Source: Arenicola marina (taxonomy: Eukaryota > Annelida > Polychaeta > Arenicolidae). Taken from it: 64,000 bases of DNA. The notes under the pieces were generated by a model. The model was not told the DNA's origin, made no database searches, and saw nothing but the letters and a program-made list of their open reading frames with translations. Shown one piece after another: positions 49,901 to 61,584 of the stretch. The stretch spans positions 44,447,670 through 44,511,669 of the forward strand of contig OZ025248.1 in the NCBI GenBank assembly GCA_964019135.1. Direction: 5' to 3'. Both the position numbers and the translations under genes were made by a program. Position 1 is the stretch's first letter. Every line of letters starts with the position of its first letter.

Positions 49901-52900
49901 TGCCCGTACTGGGCTAGTCCTACCAGCAGCAGGCTGCCCTTACCGGGCTAGTCCTGTCAGCAGCAGGCTGCCTGCACTGGGCTAGTCCTGTCAGCAGCAG
50001 ACTGCCTGTACTGGGCTAGTCCTGTCAGCAGCAGGCTGCTTGTACTCGGCGAGTCCTGTCAGCAGCAGGCTGCCCTTACTGGGCTAGTCCTGTCAGCAGC
50101 AGGCTGCCCTTACTGGGCGAGTCCTGCCAGCAGCAGGCTGCCCGTACTGGGCTAGTCCTGTCAGCAGCAGGCTGCCTGTACTGGGCTAGTCCTGTCAGCA
50201 GCAGACTGCCTGTACTGGGCTAGTCCTGTCAGCAGCAGGCTGCCTGTACTAAGCTAGTCCTGTCAGCAGCAGGCTGCCCTTACTGGGCGAGTCCTGTCCG
50301 CAGCAGGCTGCCCGTACTCGGCGAGTCCTGTCAGCAGCAGGCTGCCTGTACTGGGCTAGTCCTGTCAGCAGCAGGCTGCCCTAACAGGGCTAGTCCTGTC
50401 AGCAGCAGGCTGCCCTTACTGGGCGAGTCCTGTCAGCAGCAGGCTGCCCTTACTCGGCGAGTCCTCCCAGCAGCAGGCTGCCTGTACTGGGCTAGTCCTG
50501 TCAGCAGCAGGCTGTCCTTACTGGGCGAGTCCTATCAGCAGCAGGCTGCCCTTACTGGGCTAGTCCTGTCAGCAGCAGGCTGCTCGTACTGGGTTAGTCC
50601 TGTCAGCAGCAGGCTGCCCGTACTGGGCGAGTCCTTTCAGCAGCAGGCTGTCCTTACTGGGCTAGTCCTCTAAGCAACAGGCTGCCCTTACTGGGCTAGT
50701 CCTGTCAGCAGCAGGCTGCTTGTACTGGGCGAGTCCTGCCAGCAGCAGGCTGCCCTTACTGGGCTAGTCCTGTCGGCAGCAGGCTGCTCTTACTGAGCGA
50801 GTCCTGCCAGCAGCAGGCTGCCCTTACTGGGCTAGTCCTGTCAGCAGCAGGCTGCCCGTACTCGGCGAGTCCTGTCAGCAGCAGGCTGCCCGTACTGGGC
50901 GAGTCCTGTCAGCAGCAGGCTGCCCGTACTCGGCGAGTCCTGTCAGCAGCAGGCTGCCTGTACTGGGCTAGTCCTGTCAGCAGCAGGCTGCCCTTACTGG
51001 GCTAGCCCTGTCAGCAGCAGGCTGCCCTTACTGGGCGAGTCCTGTCAGCAGCAGGCTGCCCTTACTCGGCGAGTCCTCCCAGCAGCAGGCTGCCTGTACT
51101 GGGCTAGTCCTGTCAGCAGCAGGCTGTCCTTACTGGGCGAGTCCTGTCAGCAGCAGGCTGCCCTTACTGGGCTAGTCCTGTCAGCAGCAGGTTGCCCTTA
51201 CTGGGCTAGTCCTGCCAGCAGCAGGCTGCCCGTACTGGGCTAGTCCTGTCAGCAGCAGGCTGCCTGTACTGGGCTAGTCCTGTCAGCAGCTGGCTGCCCT
51301 TACTCGGCGAGTCCTGTCATCAGCAGGCTGTCTGTACTCGGCGAGTCCTGTCAGCAGCAGGCTGCCCTTACTCCGCGAGTCCTGTCAGCAGCAGGCTGCC
51401 TGTACTGGGCGAGTCCTGTCAGCAGCAGGCTGCCTGTACTGGGTGAGTCCTGTCAGCAGCAGGCTGCCTGTACTCGGCGAGTCCTGTCAGCAGCAGGCTG
51501 CCCTTACTCCGCGAGTCCTGTCAGCAGCAGGCTGCCTGTACTCGGCGAGTCCTGTCAGCAGCAGGCTGCCCTTACTCCGCGAGTCCTGTCAGCAGCAGGC
51601 TGCCCGTACTGGGCTAGTCCTGTCAGCAGCAGGCTGCCCTTACTGGGCTAGTCCTGTCAGCAGCAGGCTGCCCTTACTGGGCGAGTCCTGTCCGCAGCAG
51701 GCTGCCCGTACTCGGCGAGTCCTGTCAGCAGCAGGCTGCCTGTACTGGGCTAGTCCTGTCAGCAGCAGGCTGCCCTAACTGGGCTAGTCCTGTCAGCAGC
51801 AGGCTGCCCTTACTGGGCGAGTCCTGTCAGCAGCAGGCTGCCCTTACTCGGCGAGTCCTCCCAGCAGCAGGCTGCCTGTACTGGGCTAGTCCTGTCAGCA
51901 GCAGGCTGTCCTTACTGGGCGAGTCCTATCAGCAGCAGGCTGCCCTTACTGGGCTAGTCCTGTCAGCAGCAGGTTGCCCTTACTGGGCTAGTCCTGCCAG
52001 CAGCAGGCTGCCCGTACTGGGCTAGTCCTGTCAGCAGCAGGCTGCCCTTACTGGGCTAGTCCTGTCAGCAGCAAGCTGCCTGTACTGGGCTAGTCCTGTC
52101 AGCAGAAGGCTGCCCTTACTGGGCTAGTCCTGTCAGCAGCAGGCTGCCCTTACTCGGCGAGTCCTGTCAGCAGCAGGCTGCCTGTACTCGGCGAGTCCTG
52201 TCAGCAGCAGGCTGCCCTTACTTCGCGAGTCCTGTCAGCAGCAGGCTGCCTGTACTCGGCGAGTCCTGTCATCAGCAGGCTGCCTGTACTCGGCGAGTCC
52301 TGTCAGCAGCAGGCTGCCTGTACTGGGCGAGTCCTGTCAGCAGCAGGCTGCCTGTACTCGGCGAGTCCTGTCAGCAGCAGGCTGCCTGTACTGGGTGAGT
52401 CCTGTCAGCAGCAGGCTGCCCGTACTCGGCGAGTCCTGTCAGCAGCAGGCTGCCTGTACTGGGCTAGTCCTGCCAGCAGCAGGCTGCCCTTACTGGGCTA
52501 GTCCTGTCGGCAGCAGGCTGCTCTTACTGAGTGAGTCCTGCCAGCAGCAGGCTTCCCTTACTGGGCTAGTCCTGCCAGCAGCAGGCTGCCCTTACTGGGC
52601 TAGTCCTGTCAGCAGCAGGCTGCCCTTACTCGGTGAGTCCTGTCAGCAGCAGGCTGCCCTTACTGGGCTAGTCCTATCAGCAGCTGGCTGCCCTTACTGG
52701 GCGAGTCCTGTCAGCAGCAGGCTGCCCTTACTCGGCGAGTCCTGTCAGCAGCAGGCTGCCTGTACTCGGCGAGTCCTGTCAGCAGCAGGCTGCCCTTACT
52801 GGGCGAGTCCTGTCAGCAGCAGGCTGCCCTTACTGGGCTAGTCCTGTCAGCAGCAGGCTGCCCTTACTGGGCGAGTCCTGTCAGCAGCAGGCTGCCCTTA

Positions 52901-55900
52901 CTGGGTTTATCTATCCAGCATGTCGGTGGGGCCGCCAAAGTCGTTAAGCGACTGCCTAACATGAAAACGGAAGGCGTTCGATATATGGAACTGGTGGTTG
53001 TTGATTGTTTGTCATCAAAGCTTCAACGTATGTATACAAGAGTACCCTGCTAAACAATTCCTGGAACTTCGCAAGCAGCTGTCGGATATGATCACAGTAC
53101 ACACGATTTTGGCCCCCTTGTTAATAAGAAAGCTCAAAACTGAGAACCGGTGTGTCGTTAGCTGCTTTGCCATGACCAGTGCTTTCAAGACAAAAAACAT
53201 TTGATTGGTCGCTTTATATAATGTGACATACCTTCTGTGCGCAGGCGCTGTTCGATGACTTTCATGATCAGAGACTCTGGGAAGTCCATCTGGAGCACAG
53301 TCTGGACCGTGGCGGATGCCATCCGGGCTCTCACACTGGCTGGATCAACCTGGTACATCACCCCAGGCACGCCTGTTACCACGACAAGCAGTGTAAATAT
53401 GCATGTATGTTTATGACAGCAACATCAGTCCCATGCATGAGGCGCCTTGCATCAAAGGGATTAATCCACGCATTGATAATTCAAACAACAAAATTGTCAG
53501 GTAAGTTTAGTAATATAAATGTCCTATTTTTACGCTGTGTTAGTTATCCCAGGTGGCCTGAGGACCACATAAAGCAACCATGCATATTTCAGCATCAGTA
53601 CATCAAATATAATGACAGAATGTCTATGTGGGTGGGGGTTTACGGCAGCAGTCCTTACACGTACCCGCCGTGGGTGTTGGAGGCACCGCGATGTCTCCAC
53701 CTGATGACGCTGGCGCACGGTCATCCTGGAAGCAAAAGAACAAAAGTCAGGTCAATTGTTTAGTGGCTGAAAAAGTCGCATCTTCACACACGCTTTAGAG
53801 CTGAATGGACTGCTAACATCCTCGCCCCATTCCCGTGTTTGCGGAGATATTTCCACAAGTAACAGTTAGTGTACATTATAAGCTGCTATCACAGCTGTCC
53901 CAGAATGCTAATTGCAAAGATTTTGAATACGAGTGACGGCTTACATTGCAAAAATATATGTTATAGTTGCTCTACAATGCCACTGTCGCTAGTCGCAGAC
54001 CCAGTAGCCAGCTTACGTAGTGGGCTTGTATCGAGCGGATGTAGTCCTCTCCCTTGCACATCTTAAGGAAGCCACACTGGGGAAACCAACGCGCATGCTC
54101 AGACCACGGGTCATCCGACGGCTCCCAGTTTCTCAGCCCACCATCGCAGAAGAAACACTTGCAGTTGTCCCCATAGCCTAAAAGAAGAAAATTGTGCTAA
54201 AACTAAAAAAAAGTCAAGCCTTATATTTTCAAAACACTAGCCGCCCCGCTCGCGTGACGTCTAGCGTTCGTACTAATAAGCGAAAGAAATAACAGTAGGA
54301 CAGTATTTTGTTTTTACAGAATACTGAAATTGCGGCTAAAGCACGCTAATAAACGAATATCAGTCCAGTAAAACTAAGGCCCAAGCTCATACATGGATTG
54401 AGTAAAAAAAAAAGGGGTTTTTTTGAGTAAAAAAAGGGGCTGTTTCCCGCCCGTTGTTCGTCATTTAACGTGCCTTCAGTGGACAAAATTTGCTACTGAT
54501 GGGAAGTTGTGGACGCGAGACATTACGGGATTTGTTTGTTTTGATGACGGTTCGGGCGATAATGCGTTGGGAAAAATATTATTACTGTTGGCACCAAGCC
54601 AGGTAGCCCGCCGCAGACATGGTCACCATGCGGGATAAGCACCCGAAAGCGATATTATGCGCGGGATAAGGTGATAAGCACCCAGCGGTAGTGTTGACAC
54701 ATGCGATAGCGTTGACACATCTAAGAGCGACAAGGTTGATACATCCAAGGTGGACCATGCAGTGCATACAGTGGTTCGGTTGGATATAGGTTCAAGGCGG
54801 CTGCTGAAGCCAATGTCCTCTTGCATGCAGGGGCATAGTGGGACAGACAGCTTCATTTTATTAGTATAGATATTTTAAGCAAAACCGTTTAATGGGCCAC
54901 ACTAGCCTAAGCCAGGATATCAGTATCCTTCCAAAAATAAACATTATAACTGAAAGCTTCGTCTACCTGCCATGTACATATTAAACAACATTCGCTAGTA
55001 TGTATCAGTCTTGCCCTTCAACAAATGGTCTTTAATAAATTCGCCGTGGTACTCGTTGATTTATATTTTACTATGTATCTTATTTAAGAAGCCTGGAAAG
55101 TGTCTAATGTAGTGTCTGGATTTGCCGCACTGAAAACTTACTGAAAAGCAATGCAATATGTTCTGTGATTTGGACCAGCAACCACATATTTTAGACAGTT
55201 TAGTCCAGGCGAATGCACGAATGCCATAGTGAAACGAATAGAAAGACCGTAGCCGGTCAATGATGCAGCTGAGGTAATGAATGCGTAAACTTGCTGACAG
55301 TGGCAGCGAGTCGCAAGTTAAAAGTGACCGCGTAGGGGTTTGACCCCAGGATCACGTGACTGACGTGTAATGAGTGAATGAAAATGCAGTGTTGATGACG
55401 ACGATGAAGGAGAGTTGGATGACGCCCTAGTTGGTGAATGGTGGAACCGATTATGACACAATGCGAAATGATAATAGAAAGAAAAAGGAAAATGTAATAT
55501 TAGAATAGTTTCAATGAAAACGGTTACCCAAACAACCCTTTTCTTCCGTGATATACGCTAGCAATATAAACGTAGCCTTCATCCTATGGCACTGCGACTT
55601 TTGACACAAAAGCAAAAAAAAACATGTTAAATTATATAATACTACTATTACTGTGTAGATTACATTTAATGCAATACATATGTGGTTTGACAGTAGATAT
55701 GTATGGTCTGCCGCAGTTTCTCCTTTGCACCGAAAGCGCGTGGCGCACTGAAGAAGTTTCTAAACTTTAATGTAAAACGTTAAAATTAAACAATCGTAAG
55801 TAAACCAGACTTTGCTGTAACATACCGATGTAGAAGAATCCGGCCCGCGCCAACACTGACGGGCTGATGACGTTGGACTTGGGCCAGTTGGTGAAGGTGG

Positions 55901-57312
55901 CGGCCCGCGATGCCTCGATGGCGTATGCGGCATGCTTGGGTCTCTCCGTCAGCACACCCAAAGCCTCTGGGTCCTGTTCCATGGCCTGTGCAGGAAATAC
56001 AAGACAACGATATTGAGGTGACCATTTACAAGTCTATACGTTTGTTGGAAACAAAACACATACAAAGCGCGATATTTTAAGTGTGTTAATAGTAAGGGGG
56101 TGTAGCGTGCCTTTGCACTGGAGTTTTGACAGCGTCCCAATTATTTACATAATCACAGATTGTTTAGTATGTCATAAAAAGTTACTTCACGCTAGTACTA
56201 TGCCAATGATCAGGCCTGGTTATGGCAATTTATCCCTTTATCAAATGGATACAGAGTAAATGAGAGAAGTGGGGCGTTGTGTGTAAAGCAACGCGTGTAG
56301 CCAGATTACAAAGCAATACAGATTAACTCACATTGGCTCCTGACGTCTGTTGCAGTTCCGCTTCTAATGTGATGTTGTTGACATCCATCCCTCGCACGAA
56401 TGGACAAAAGCGGAAGTGACGTCGGTGTTCTTGCTTGACGTCATCCTCTGGGCGCCAGTTGCGGAGAGTGCCATTACAGAAGGCGCACTTCACTCGGTCC
56501 AAGCTCCCCAGATAGTAGAATCCGTTCTTGGCCAGCTCCGGGGGTCCGACGAACGAAGCCTCCGGCCATCCATGGAACGTACCGAGTCGGTAACCCTCCC
56601 GGTTGACCCTGGTCATGTCGACATCCGCCCTGCCGGTGGCGGGAGTTGATGACGGTAAAGACGTGAATGTGCGCGAGTTTTCCGGGGCCTGCGGTGTCGA
56701 GAGGCTCCTGACGACAGATTCTGGCACTGACCGGATCAGTGGATCGTCAGCCATAAGCAACTCCATCTGTTCAGCAAACGATTTCCCCTGAAGGTGTGGG
56801 TCGCTTTCGACACGCTGATTGACGTCGCGGAGCTCTGAATTGATGCTGTAGAGCTGTTCCAAACCCTTAAGGATGCATGACGTGTCTTGGGTGAGTGTAC
56901 TGGACCCTGTACCGCTAGTCCCACTGTGCCCTGGATTCTCTGCACGGGCATCGCTGCTGTCATCTCCATCGGCCTCGGGAGCGCAGGGGTCGGGTACCGC
57001 GATCAAGGGTACGTTGTCCGTGTCACGTCCAAGAACCAAGACACATCCAGGACTACGGCGGCGGTGTTCTGCCTCCGGCCTCTGCTCCGGTTGCCATTCA
57101 CCCATGTCGGAACCGCAGGAGAAGCAGCTCACGTGATCGCTGTTTCCAGTGTAATAGAGCCCAGCAGACGCCAGCTCAGTGGGCCTAACGCGGGCCCATG
57201 GCGGCCACGTGGTGAATGACGCCAGCCGGGCCAACTCATACTTCATCTCCTCTCCGGGAGAAAACGCAGGGCCACACACCATCTGCTTAAAGTAACTATC
57301 TGTCTCCGCCAT
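43954..57312 (-). CDS. Inhibitor of apoptosis protein, BIR-BIR-BIR-UBA-RING (XIAP-like), eight exons
   Basis: Model: exons 57312-56332, 55985-55826, 54177-54017, 53725-53665, 53372-53232, 48706-48518, 44996-44814 and 44150-43954; all junctions are GT-AG and the phases match, giving 690 aa. IAPs bind caspases or IAP antagonists through BIR zinc folds and ubiquitinate targets through a C-terminal RING E3. BIR1 is about 25-95 (C63, C66, H83, C90), BIR2 238-308 (C276, C279, H296, C303) and BIR3 348-415 (C388, C391, H408, C415). BIR3 keeps the groove tryptophans W398 and W411 and an acid at D402, so tetrapeptide binding is likely. UBA is about 457-520 across exons 5-6. A Ser/Ala/Pro linker follows, then exon 7 (566-625): a [13 protein letters not shown] stretch followed by an acidic tail. 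RING is 643-677 (C3HC4, [20 protein letters not shown]). There is no CARD, so it resembles XIAP rather than BIRC2/3. Exons 4 and 6 have alternative donors 6 and 21 bp away that keep the frame. AATAAA overlaps the stop codon. Confidence 0.9.
44225..44813 (-). repeat. Intron 7 minisatellite, 80-84-bp unit, about seven copies, starting at the exon 7 donor
   Basis: On the gene's strand, each unit starts GTAGGAGTC and contains TATTGACGATGGTATCCTGA. The first unit starts at the exact 5' splice site of exon 7 (CAAG/GTAGGAG), so the first intron bases recur seven more times. Units start near 44805, 44721, 44641, 44561, 44479, 44395, 44312 and 44232 (plus-strand positions of the GACTCCTAC motif). Confidence 0.92.
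44983..48120 (-). repeat. Intron 6 minisatellite, 62-bp unit, about 50 copies, carrying the exon 7 acceptor
   Basis: The last unit overlaps exon 7 itself. On the gene's strand, every unit contains CTGATTCCCACCATACAG followed by GTAAGAGGAAGCGGC or GCAAGAGGAAGCGGC. This is the 3' splice site and first 14 bases of exon 7. The boundary CAG/GTAAGA also matches a 5' splice site. Units are over 90% alike with a few short variants. The array fills about 90% of the 3.5-kb intron. Confidence 0.95.
48121..48517. other. Unique part of intron 6
   Basis: About 400 bp of AT-rich DNA between exon 6 and the 62-bp array, with a GGCGCATGCGCA site near 48258; nothing else seen. Confidence 0.5.
49062..52905. repeat. 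Intron 5 minisatellite, 34-bp unit, about 113 copies
   Basis: Unit on the plus strand: TAGTCCTGTCAGCAGCAGGC then TGCCCTTACTGGGC, with variants (CTGTACTGGGC, CTCGGCGAG). Larger multi-unit blocks repeat inside (for example 50.4-51.2 kb and 51.7-52.0 kb), showing stepwise growth. Open plus frames at 51443-51778 and 52395-52841 result from a stop-free unit and are not genes. Confidence 0.97.
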
Positions 57313-57486
57313 GCCTCAACGATTATATACGTCCTCCTAAACCAATGCTGTTATCTAATATACATTCACCAGCAAATACAATAATATGGTCTAAATATTA
57401 GTGGGAATATTGGTTGCACAGAATAGTATTTAGATATATATGTCTCAATGTCAACCAGCGCGATAAAATATTGTTCATTGCTGGTT

Positions 57487-58155
57487 TCAACATACAGCCA
57501 CCCCGGTACTATGTCCTCTCTGCAGCATCTTTCTGTGGAAACTTTTAGGGTCTCCGAAGTCTTTAGAGTGCCAGTGGGTTGCTAATGCATCAGGCGCGGC
57601 TATTGGATCAATTCTAATATGATATATAAGATAGAGTGGATTGACATTTCTGTTCGGGGCATACCATTTGTCTGACTGGGGGTCTTCCGTTGAGGTGCTT
57701 GTATTATTGGAATCTATTTCACGGTAGTTATCATCGACAAAAATTTTTCCAGAATTGTAACCAGGACATGTTTGTTCCGTCACTGTTGTCAGTTTAAAAC
57801 GTTCTAATGGATGAACGATACCACGCGGACCACTATCTATGCGGAAGGGATCGCCGATTACTTCAGCTTCCGTGTCGTCAGAATCAACGTCATACAAATA
57901 ATCGTACTGCGGGTTATCACTCACTTCAGCAAACTTATAAAGTTCCAATGGATGTACTTCAGTGTCGTCAGAATCAACGTCATACAAATAATCGTACTGC
58001 GGGTTATCACTCACTTCAGCAAACTTATAAAGTTCCAATGGATGTACTTCAGCGGTTTCGCCCGACTCTCGTGTTGGAACAGCAGTTACATCATAATCCG
58101 TGAAGATATCGTGCAGCTTTCCCCTTGAGCTAATATAGATTGCGAACATCTCCAT
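57487..58155 (-). CDS. Unrecognised 222-residue protein with VHPLE repeats
   Basis: A single open frame of 222 codons with a favourable start context (CACAATGG). It lies 175 bp upstream of the IAP start codon on the same strand. Residues 36-65 and 66-95 are identical (EVHPLELYKF...DVDSDDT), from a perfect 90-bp DNA duplication at 57871-58050. Diverged relatives follow at about 113-142 (VHPLERFKL) and about 171 (VNPLYLIY). The repeats are rich in Asp, Glu and Tyr; there is no signal peptide or membrane segment. The family is not recognised. It could be an independent small gene, part of a longer spliced gene, or upstream exon material of the IAP transcript. No polyadenylation signal lies between it and the IAP. 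Confidence 0.45.
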   Translation of the reverse strand: MEMFAIYISSRGKLHDIFTDYDVTAVPTRESGETAEVHPLELYKFAEVSDNPQYDYLYDVDSDDTEVHPLELYKFAEVSDNPQYDYLYDVDSDDTEAEVIGDPFRIDSGPRGIVHPLERFKLTTVTEQTCPGYNSGKIFVDDNYREIDSNNTSTSTEDPQSDKWYAPNRNVNPLYLIYHIRIDPIAAPDALATHWHSKDFGDPKSFHRKMLQRGHSTGVAVC

Positions 58156-60450
58156 TGTGTTTCACTTGCACAAAAACGGCATTTCGGCAGCACGACATGC
58201 CGATAACGTCTGTCATTTTAATGGATAGACAGTTGCTCCGTCCTGGAAACAATAAGCACAAGCATATTTTAGGTAGGGTAACGACACACAGTTAGGCATG
58301 AGCGCAATAACAGGAAAGGAAGAAACAGCCCCAGACAAATGGGTGATTTGAACCGCATGCAGTTGGTCTGCAGTCGAGTACGCTACTTTTCACAACTTAC
58401 TCGCTCTTAAGAGAGACTATTGTTTAATATTAAAGTCAATAATCAAAGTCAATACGCCTAGGGATATTGCGTCAATTGGAAGGATCAAGGAAAGAGCGGA
58501 CCCGCCATGACCCTGGGAGTACCCACTACACTTTCTGCTGCAGGGGATGGTTTCTCTATCCTCTACAAATTCGTAACCCGAACTTAGAAAAAATGGCTAT
58601 CCTAGAAAAGCCTAGTGTTTGTTCGTTCATTTTGTATTTAGTTTTCATTGGTTCGTTTATATGATGTACTTTGGGCCTGATGGCCTTGGAAACAGAAATA
58701 AAATCAACAACATCCATCCTAGTGTGTTAACTACAATATCATTTGCCTCTCTCGACCAAAGCAGCCCCCTTGGGAAAGAAAGACAGAACATATAGGCCTG
58801 TGGGTAGTCGTGGCATAAACATACAAGGCATGTAACTCATCAGACCAATATCAGTGTGAGTAGGCTGCTGATTCGAAAAAAGTGTGACTATCCAGAAATC
58901 TACTGCAGGATCAACATTTGGGTGAATCATTCACCAAATGGATAAATGTAATCAATGCAAGACGTCTCAGCTGATTTTAGTAATTTAATTATAGGAAATA
59001 TAGGAGTTTATGGGAATTATAGGATCTTTTATGACCTAAATTACTGAAAAATGTCACCAGAAATTCACATGATAACATGTGTTTTCACTGACCCAATGAC
59101 TGGGTCCCTGAGCAATGAACCAATTAGCATGGCTTATAATATCATGTGATGACCTGGCACACGTGCAGTAAACAACTTCCTGTTAAAAAAATGGTGGCAT
59201 GTTGTTGTCCATTTTTATGCCAGTAGGCAATTATAGCTCCTTTTAAAGACTTTAACAATGTTGGAAGAGTTTATACATCAGTAATTATATATAGAAAAGT
59301 ACTGTTACCTTGTTGAAACTAATTATGAAAGCTATACTTAAACAATTCAATTTGTCATGTGAATTTGATATTTCACTAGACTATAGAATGCTACATGGCT
59401 ATCATTCTTTAACCATAGCCATGGATTCATGGCTAGCCTTGACCCATATACAGTTGGGTCCTTAAGGCTTTTCCTGAGTCTCCAAATATTGTCCCAGGGG
59501 TCCAGTTTGGTCTCAACAGTAATGGTGATGAACATCCAACAGCAGAACATACATATCATAAAAAACTGATCCTAATGTGGATGGAGGAGTGATTATGAAC
59601 TATACTATTTCATGCATTAAATATTCCATAATGAATTAAATTTACACTTGTTTAACATGTTTAATAAGTCTCACTGCAGTACTCCTAATGTCTGACATAT
59701 TTATATTAATGCCTAAATTATAGTTTATTTTGATGCATATGTGCTTACTGTGCTCAGAGTAAATCAAGTCTCATTTGATATTTTTTTTATGTAAAGGGAA
59801 CATATACTGTTACCGTTGGGACAATATTATGGGATTAATGTTGAGCATATTTTAGTTTGTTATGTCTATATGCAAATCTACATCTATAGACAATTTTAAG
59901 GAATAAATCTCCAAATTTACAATATATTGTGTGGAAGATATGGCACACAACATTTTTATTTCTCATCATAGACCATTTGCAATTTTGCTGGCAAAATTGT
60001 TTAAATTTACCACCATTTTTTTTTTCATAATAAGCTTATAGATCTATAGATCTACTCCATTTTAGCAAGCATATACAAAATAATAATATACTTTAAGTTT
60101 TGAAATGATTTTTCACCCTTAATGATATTGTTTAGTCTCGATTCAGTCATGTACAGATAGTACAATATCTTTTCATTTTGGCTGTATTCATTCAGAATTC
60201 AGAATGAACAATAAATTCCATGTTGTATTAAATTAAATTAGCAAAATGTCACTTTTCCTACACCTGGCGATATTAAGCTTACATGTTAAAAGGTAAAATA
60301 TACAACAATGTCAATGGTTTAATGTTGATGTTTGAGATGACAGCTAGAGCTATAGACTACTCTTCTACATGAAGTCCCTAAATCTGGCTGGTATACAATC
60401 TTTTGAAAAAATAAACATTCGGTAATCGGAAGGATCGGACGGGCATTTAC
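58156..60450. other. No gene seen
   Basis: AT-rich, 2.3 kb. Short frames only. No array, RNA gene or clear transposon end was noticed. Confidence 0.55.
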
Positions 60451-60499
60451 CTAGCCCTGTCACATGCCGCAGGGCGGACCGGAGCCGGCGGAGGGCCAT
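60451..60499 (-). CDS. Possible first coding exon of a mitochondrial protein
   Basis: In a short GC-rich patch, an ATG at 60499 opens MALRRLRSALRHVTGL, an arginine-rich, amphipathic, acid-free stretch like a mitochondrial import presequence. It is followed by a donor-like CTAG/GTAAAT at 60451. No downstream exon on the minus strand could be identified, so this is only a candidate. The longer minus frame 60365-60616 containing it runs into the neighbouring hairpin. Confidence 0.25.
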
Positions 60500-60542
60500 G
60501 GATTCCAGAGCACGGCCCGCCGTCCGAGAGCAGGGCCAGGGG

Positions 60543-60624
60543 TAGCCTGAATGTTCAGACGTTACAGTCTTGACACAGTCACAAGAACAAGTGTCAAGAC
60601 TGTAACGTCTGAACATTCAGGCTA
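60543..60624. repeat. Perfect hairpin, 34-bp arms, 14-base loop
   Basis: The left arm, starting TAGCCTGAATGTTCAGACGT (60543-60576), is matched without mismatch by 60591-60624. Similar GGCCAGGGG sequence lies on both outer sides. Confidence 0.93.
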
Positions 60625-60627
60625 GGC

Positions 60628-60793
60628 CAGGGGGTGGTGACAAAGATTTCTGGATTTCATAAAAAATCACTTGGGGCCTTCAATCTTTGCACGAAACGCT
60701 TCGTAAATGTATCCTGGACATGAATATGTGACATATATGTGGCGTCTTCATCACATTTTTATGAAATCCAGAAATCTTTGTCACCATCCCCTG
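60628..60793. mobile_element. 166-bp MITE with about 42-bp inverted ends (CAGGGG...CCCCTG)
   Basis: 60628-60669 (CAGGGGGTGGTGACAAAGAT start) pairs with 60751-60793 with few mismatches. CAGGG ends are typical of hAT elements. No 8-bp target duplication is visible, so the superfamily is uncertain. Confidence 0.65.
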
Positions 60794-61170
60794 CTCCACG
60801 GCACTTGCGCCGACGGCGACGTTGTCGGGACAGGTTGACTGGTTGTAAAGATGTAAGCACTGGTAGGCCTAAGTGTTTGTCGTCCCATTGGCATTGCCAA
60901 TGGTCTTACGGCAGTAACGTCTTGTTTTCAGGCTAACATACATATATCTTCTTCAGTAGTTCATGTACTGCTTGTCATCAGTTCACCTGTTAGGCCTACA
61001 ATCATTTTTGTTGCTTTGATCCTTGTTCAGTTGTTGCGCAGGCAAAATGGCTCAAATGGTTTTTTTTCGGACTGACGTCATCATTTAGCGGGCATGCGCA
61101 ATCGTTCACTTGGCCTGGGCCGAGATATCACACTCTAGTGCAAATTTCAAGATTCTTGAAAAACAGTCAA
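60794..61170. other. No gene seen
   Basis: Mixed composition, with a GCATGCGCAATC site near 61092; no exon or RNA gene recognised. Confidence 0.5.
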
Positions 61171-61584
61171 ATCAGCTGGAATTTTCTGCTACATTATAGT
61201 TTTCAACAATTAAACATAAAAATAATGAGCTTTGCGTATTTAATACAACAAAACGCATCTTGTACCCTTTCGAAATAGTTATAATTGTGACAGAACTCTT
61301 TTCTTTTCATCACCTGATTTCATGCGTTATTAGGCTTAGGCTGGGTCCCAGCATTAATTTGTAGAAATGGGTGACGCATCAGCTGGAATTTTCTGCTACA
61401 TTATAGTTTTCAACAATTAAACATAAAAATAATGAGCTTTGCGTATTTAATACAACAAAACGCATCTTGTACCCTTTCGAAATAGTTATAATTGTGACAG
61501 AACTCTTTTCTTTTCATCACCTGATTTCATGCGTTATTAGGCTTAGGCTGGGTCCCAGCATTAATTTGTAGAAATGGGTGACGC
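61171..61584. repeat. 207-bp tandem duplication, two apparently identical copies
   Basis: Copy 1 is 61171-61377 and copy 2 is 61378-61584. Each starts ATCAGCTGGAATTTTCTGC. No difference was seen by eye, so it is very recent or an assembly duplicate. Confidence 0.93.

Noticed and set aside
51443-52841. Long plus-strand frames with Gln/Ser-rich repeats in the 34-bp array
   Set aside because: A stop-free repeat unit leaves all frames open. They lie antisense in an intron and have no start context, domain or codon signal.
44983-52905. CRISPR-like appearance of regular repeats
   Set aside because: Units are contiguous with no unique spacers and lie in introns of a eukaryotic gene.
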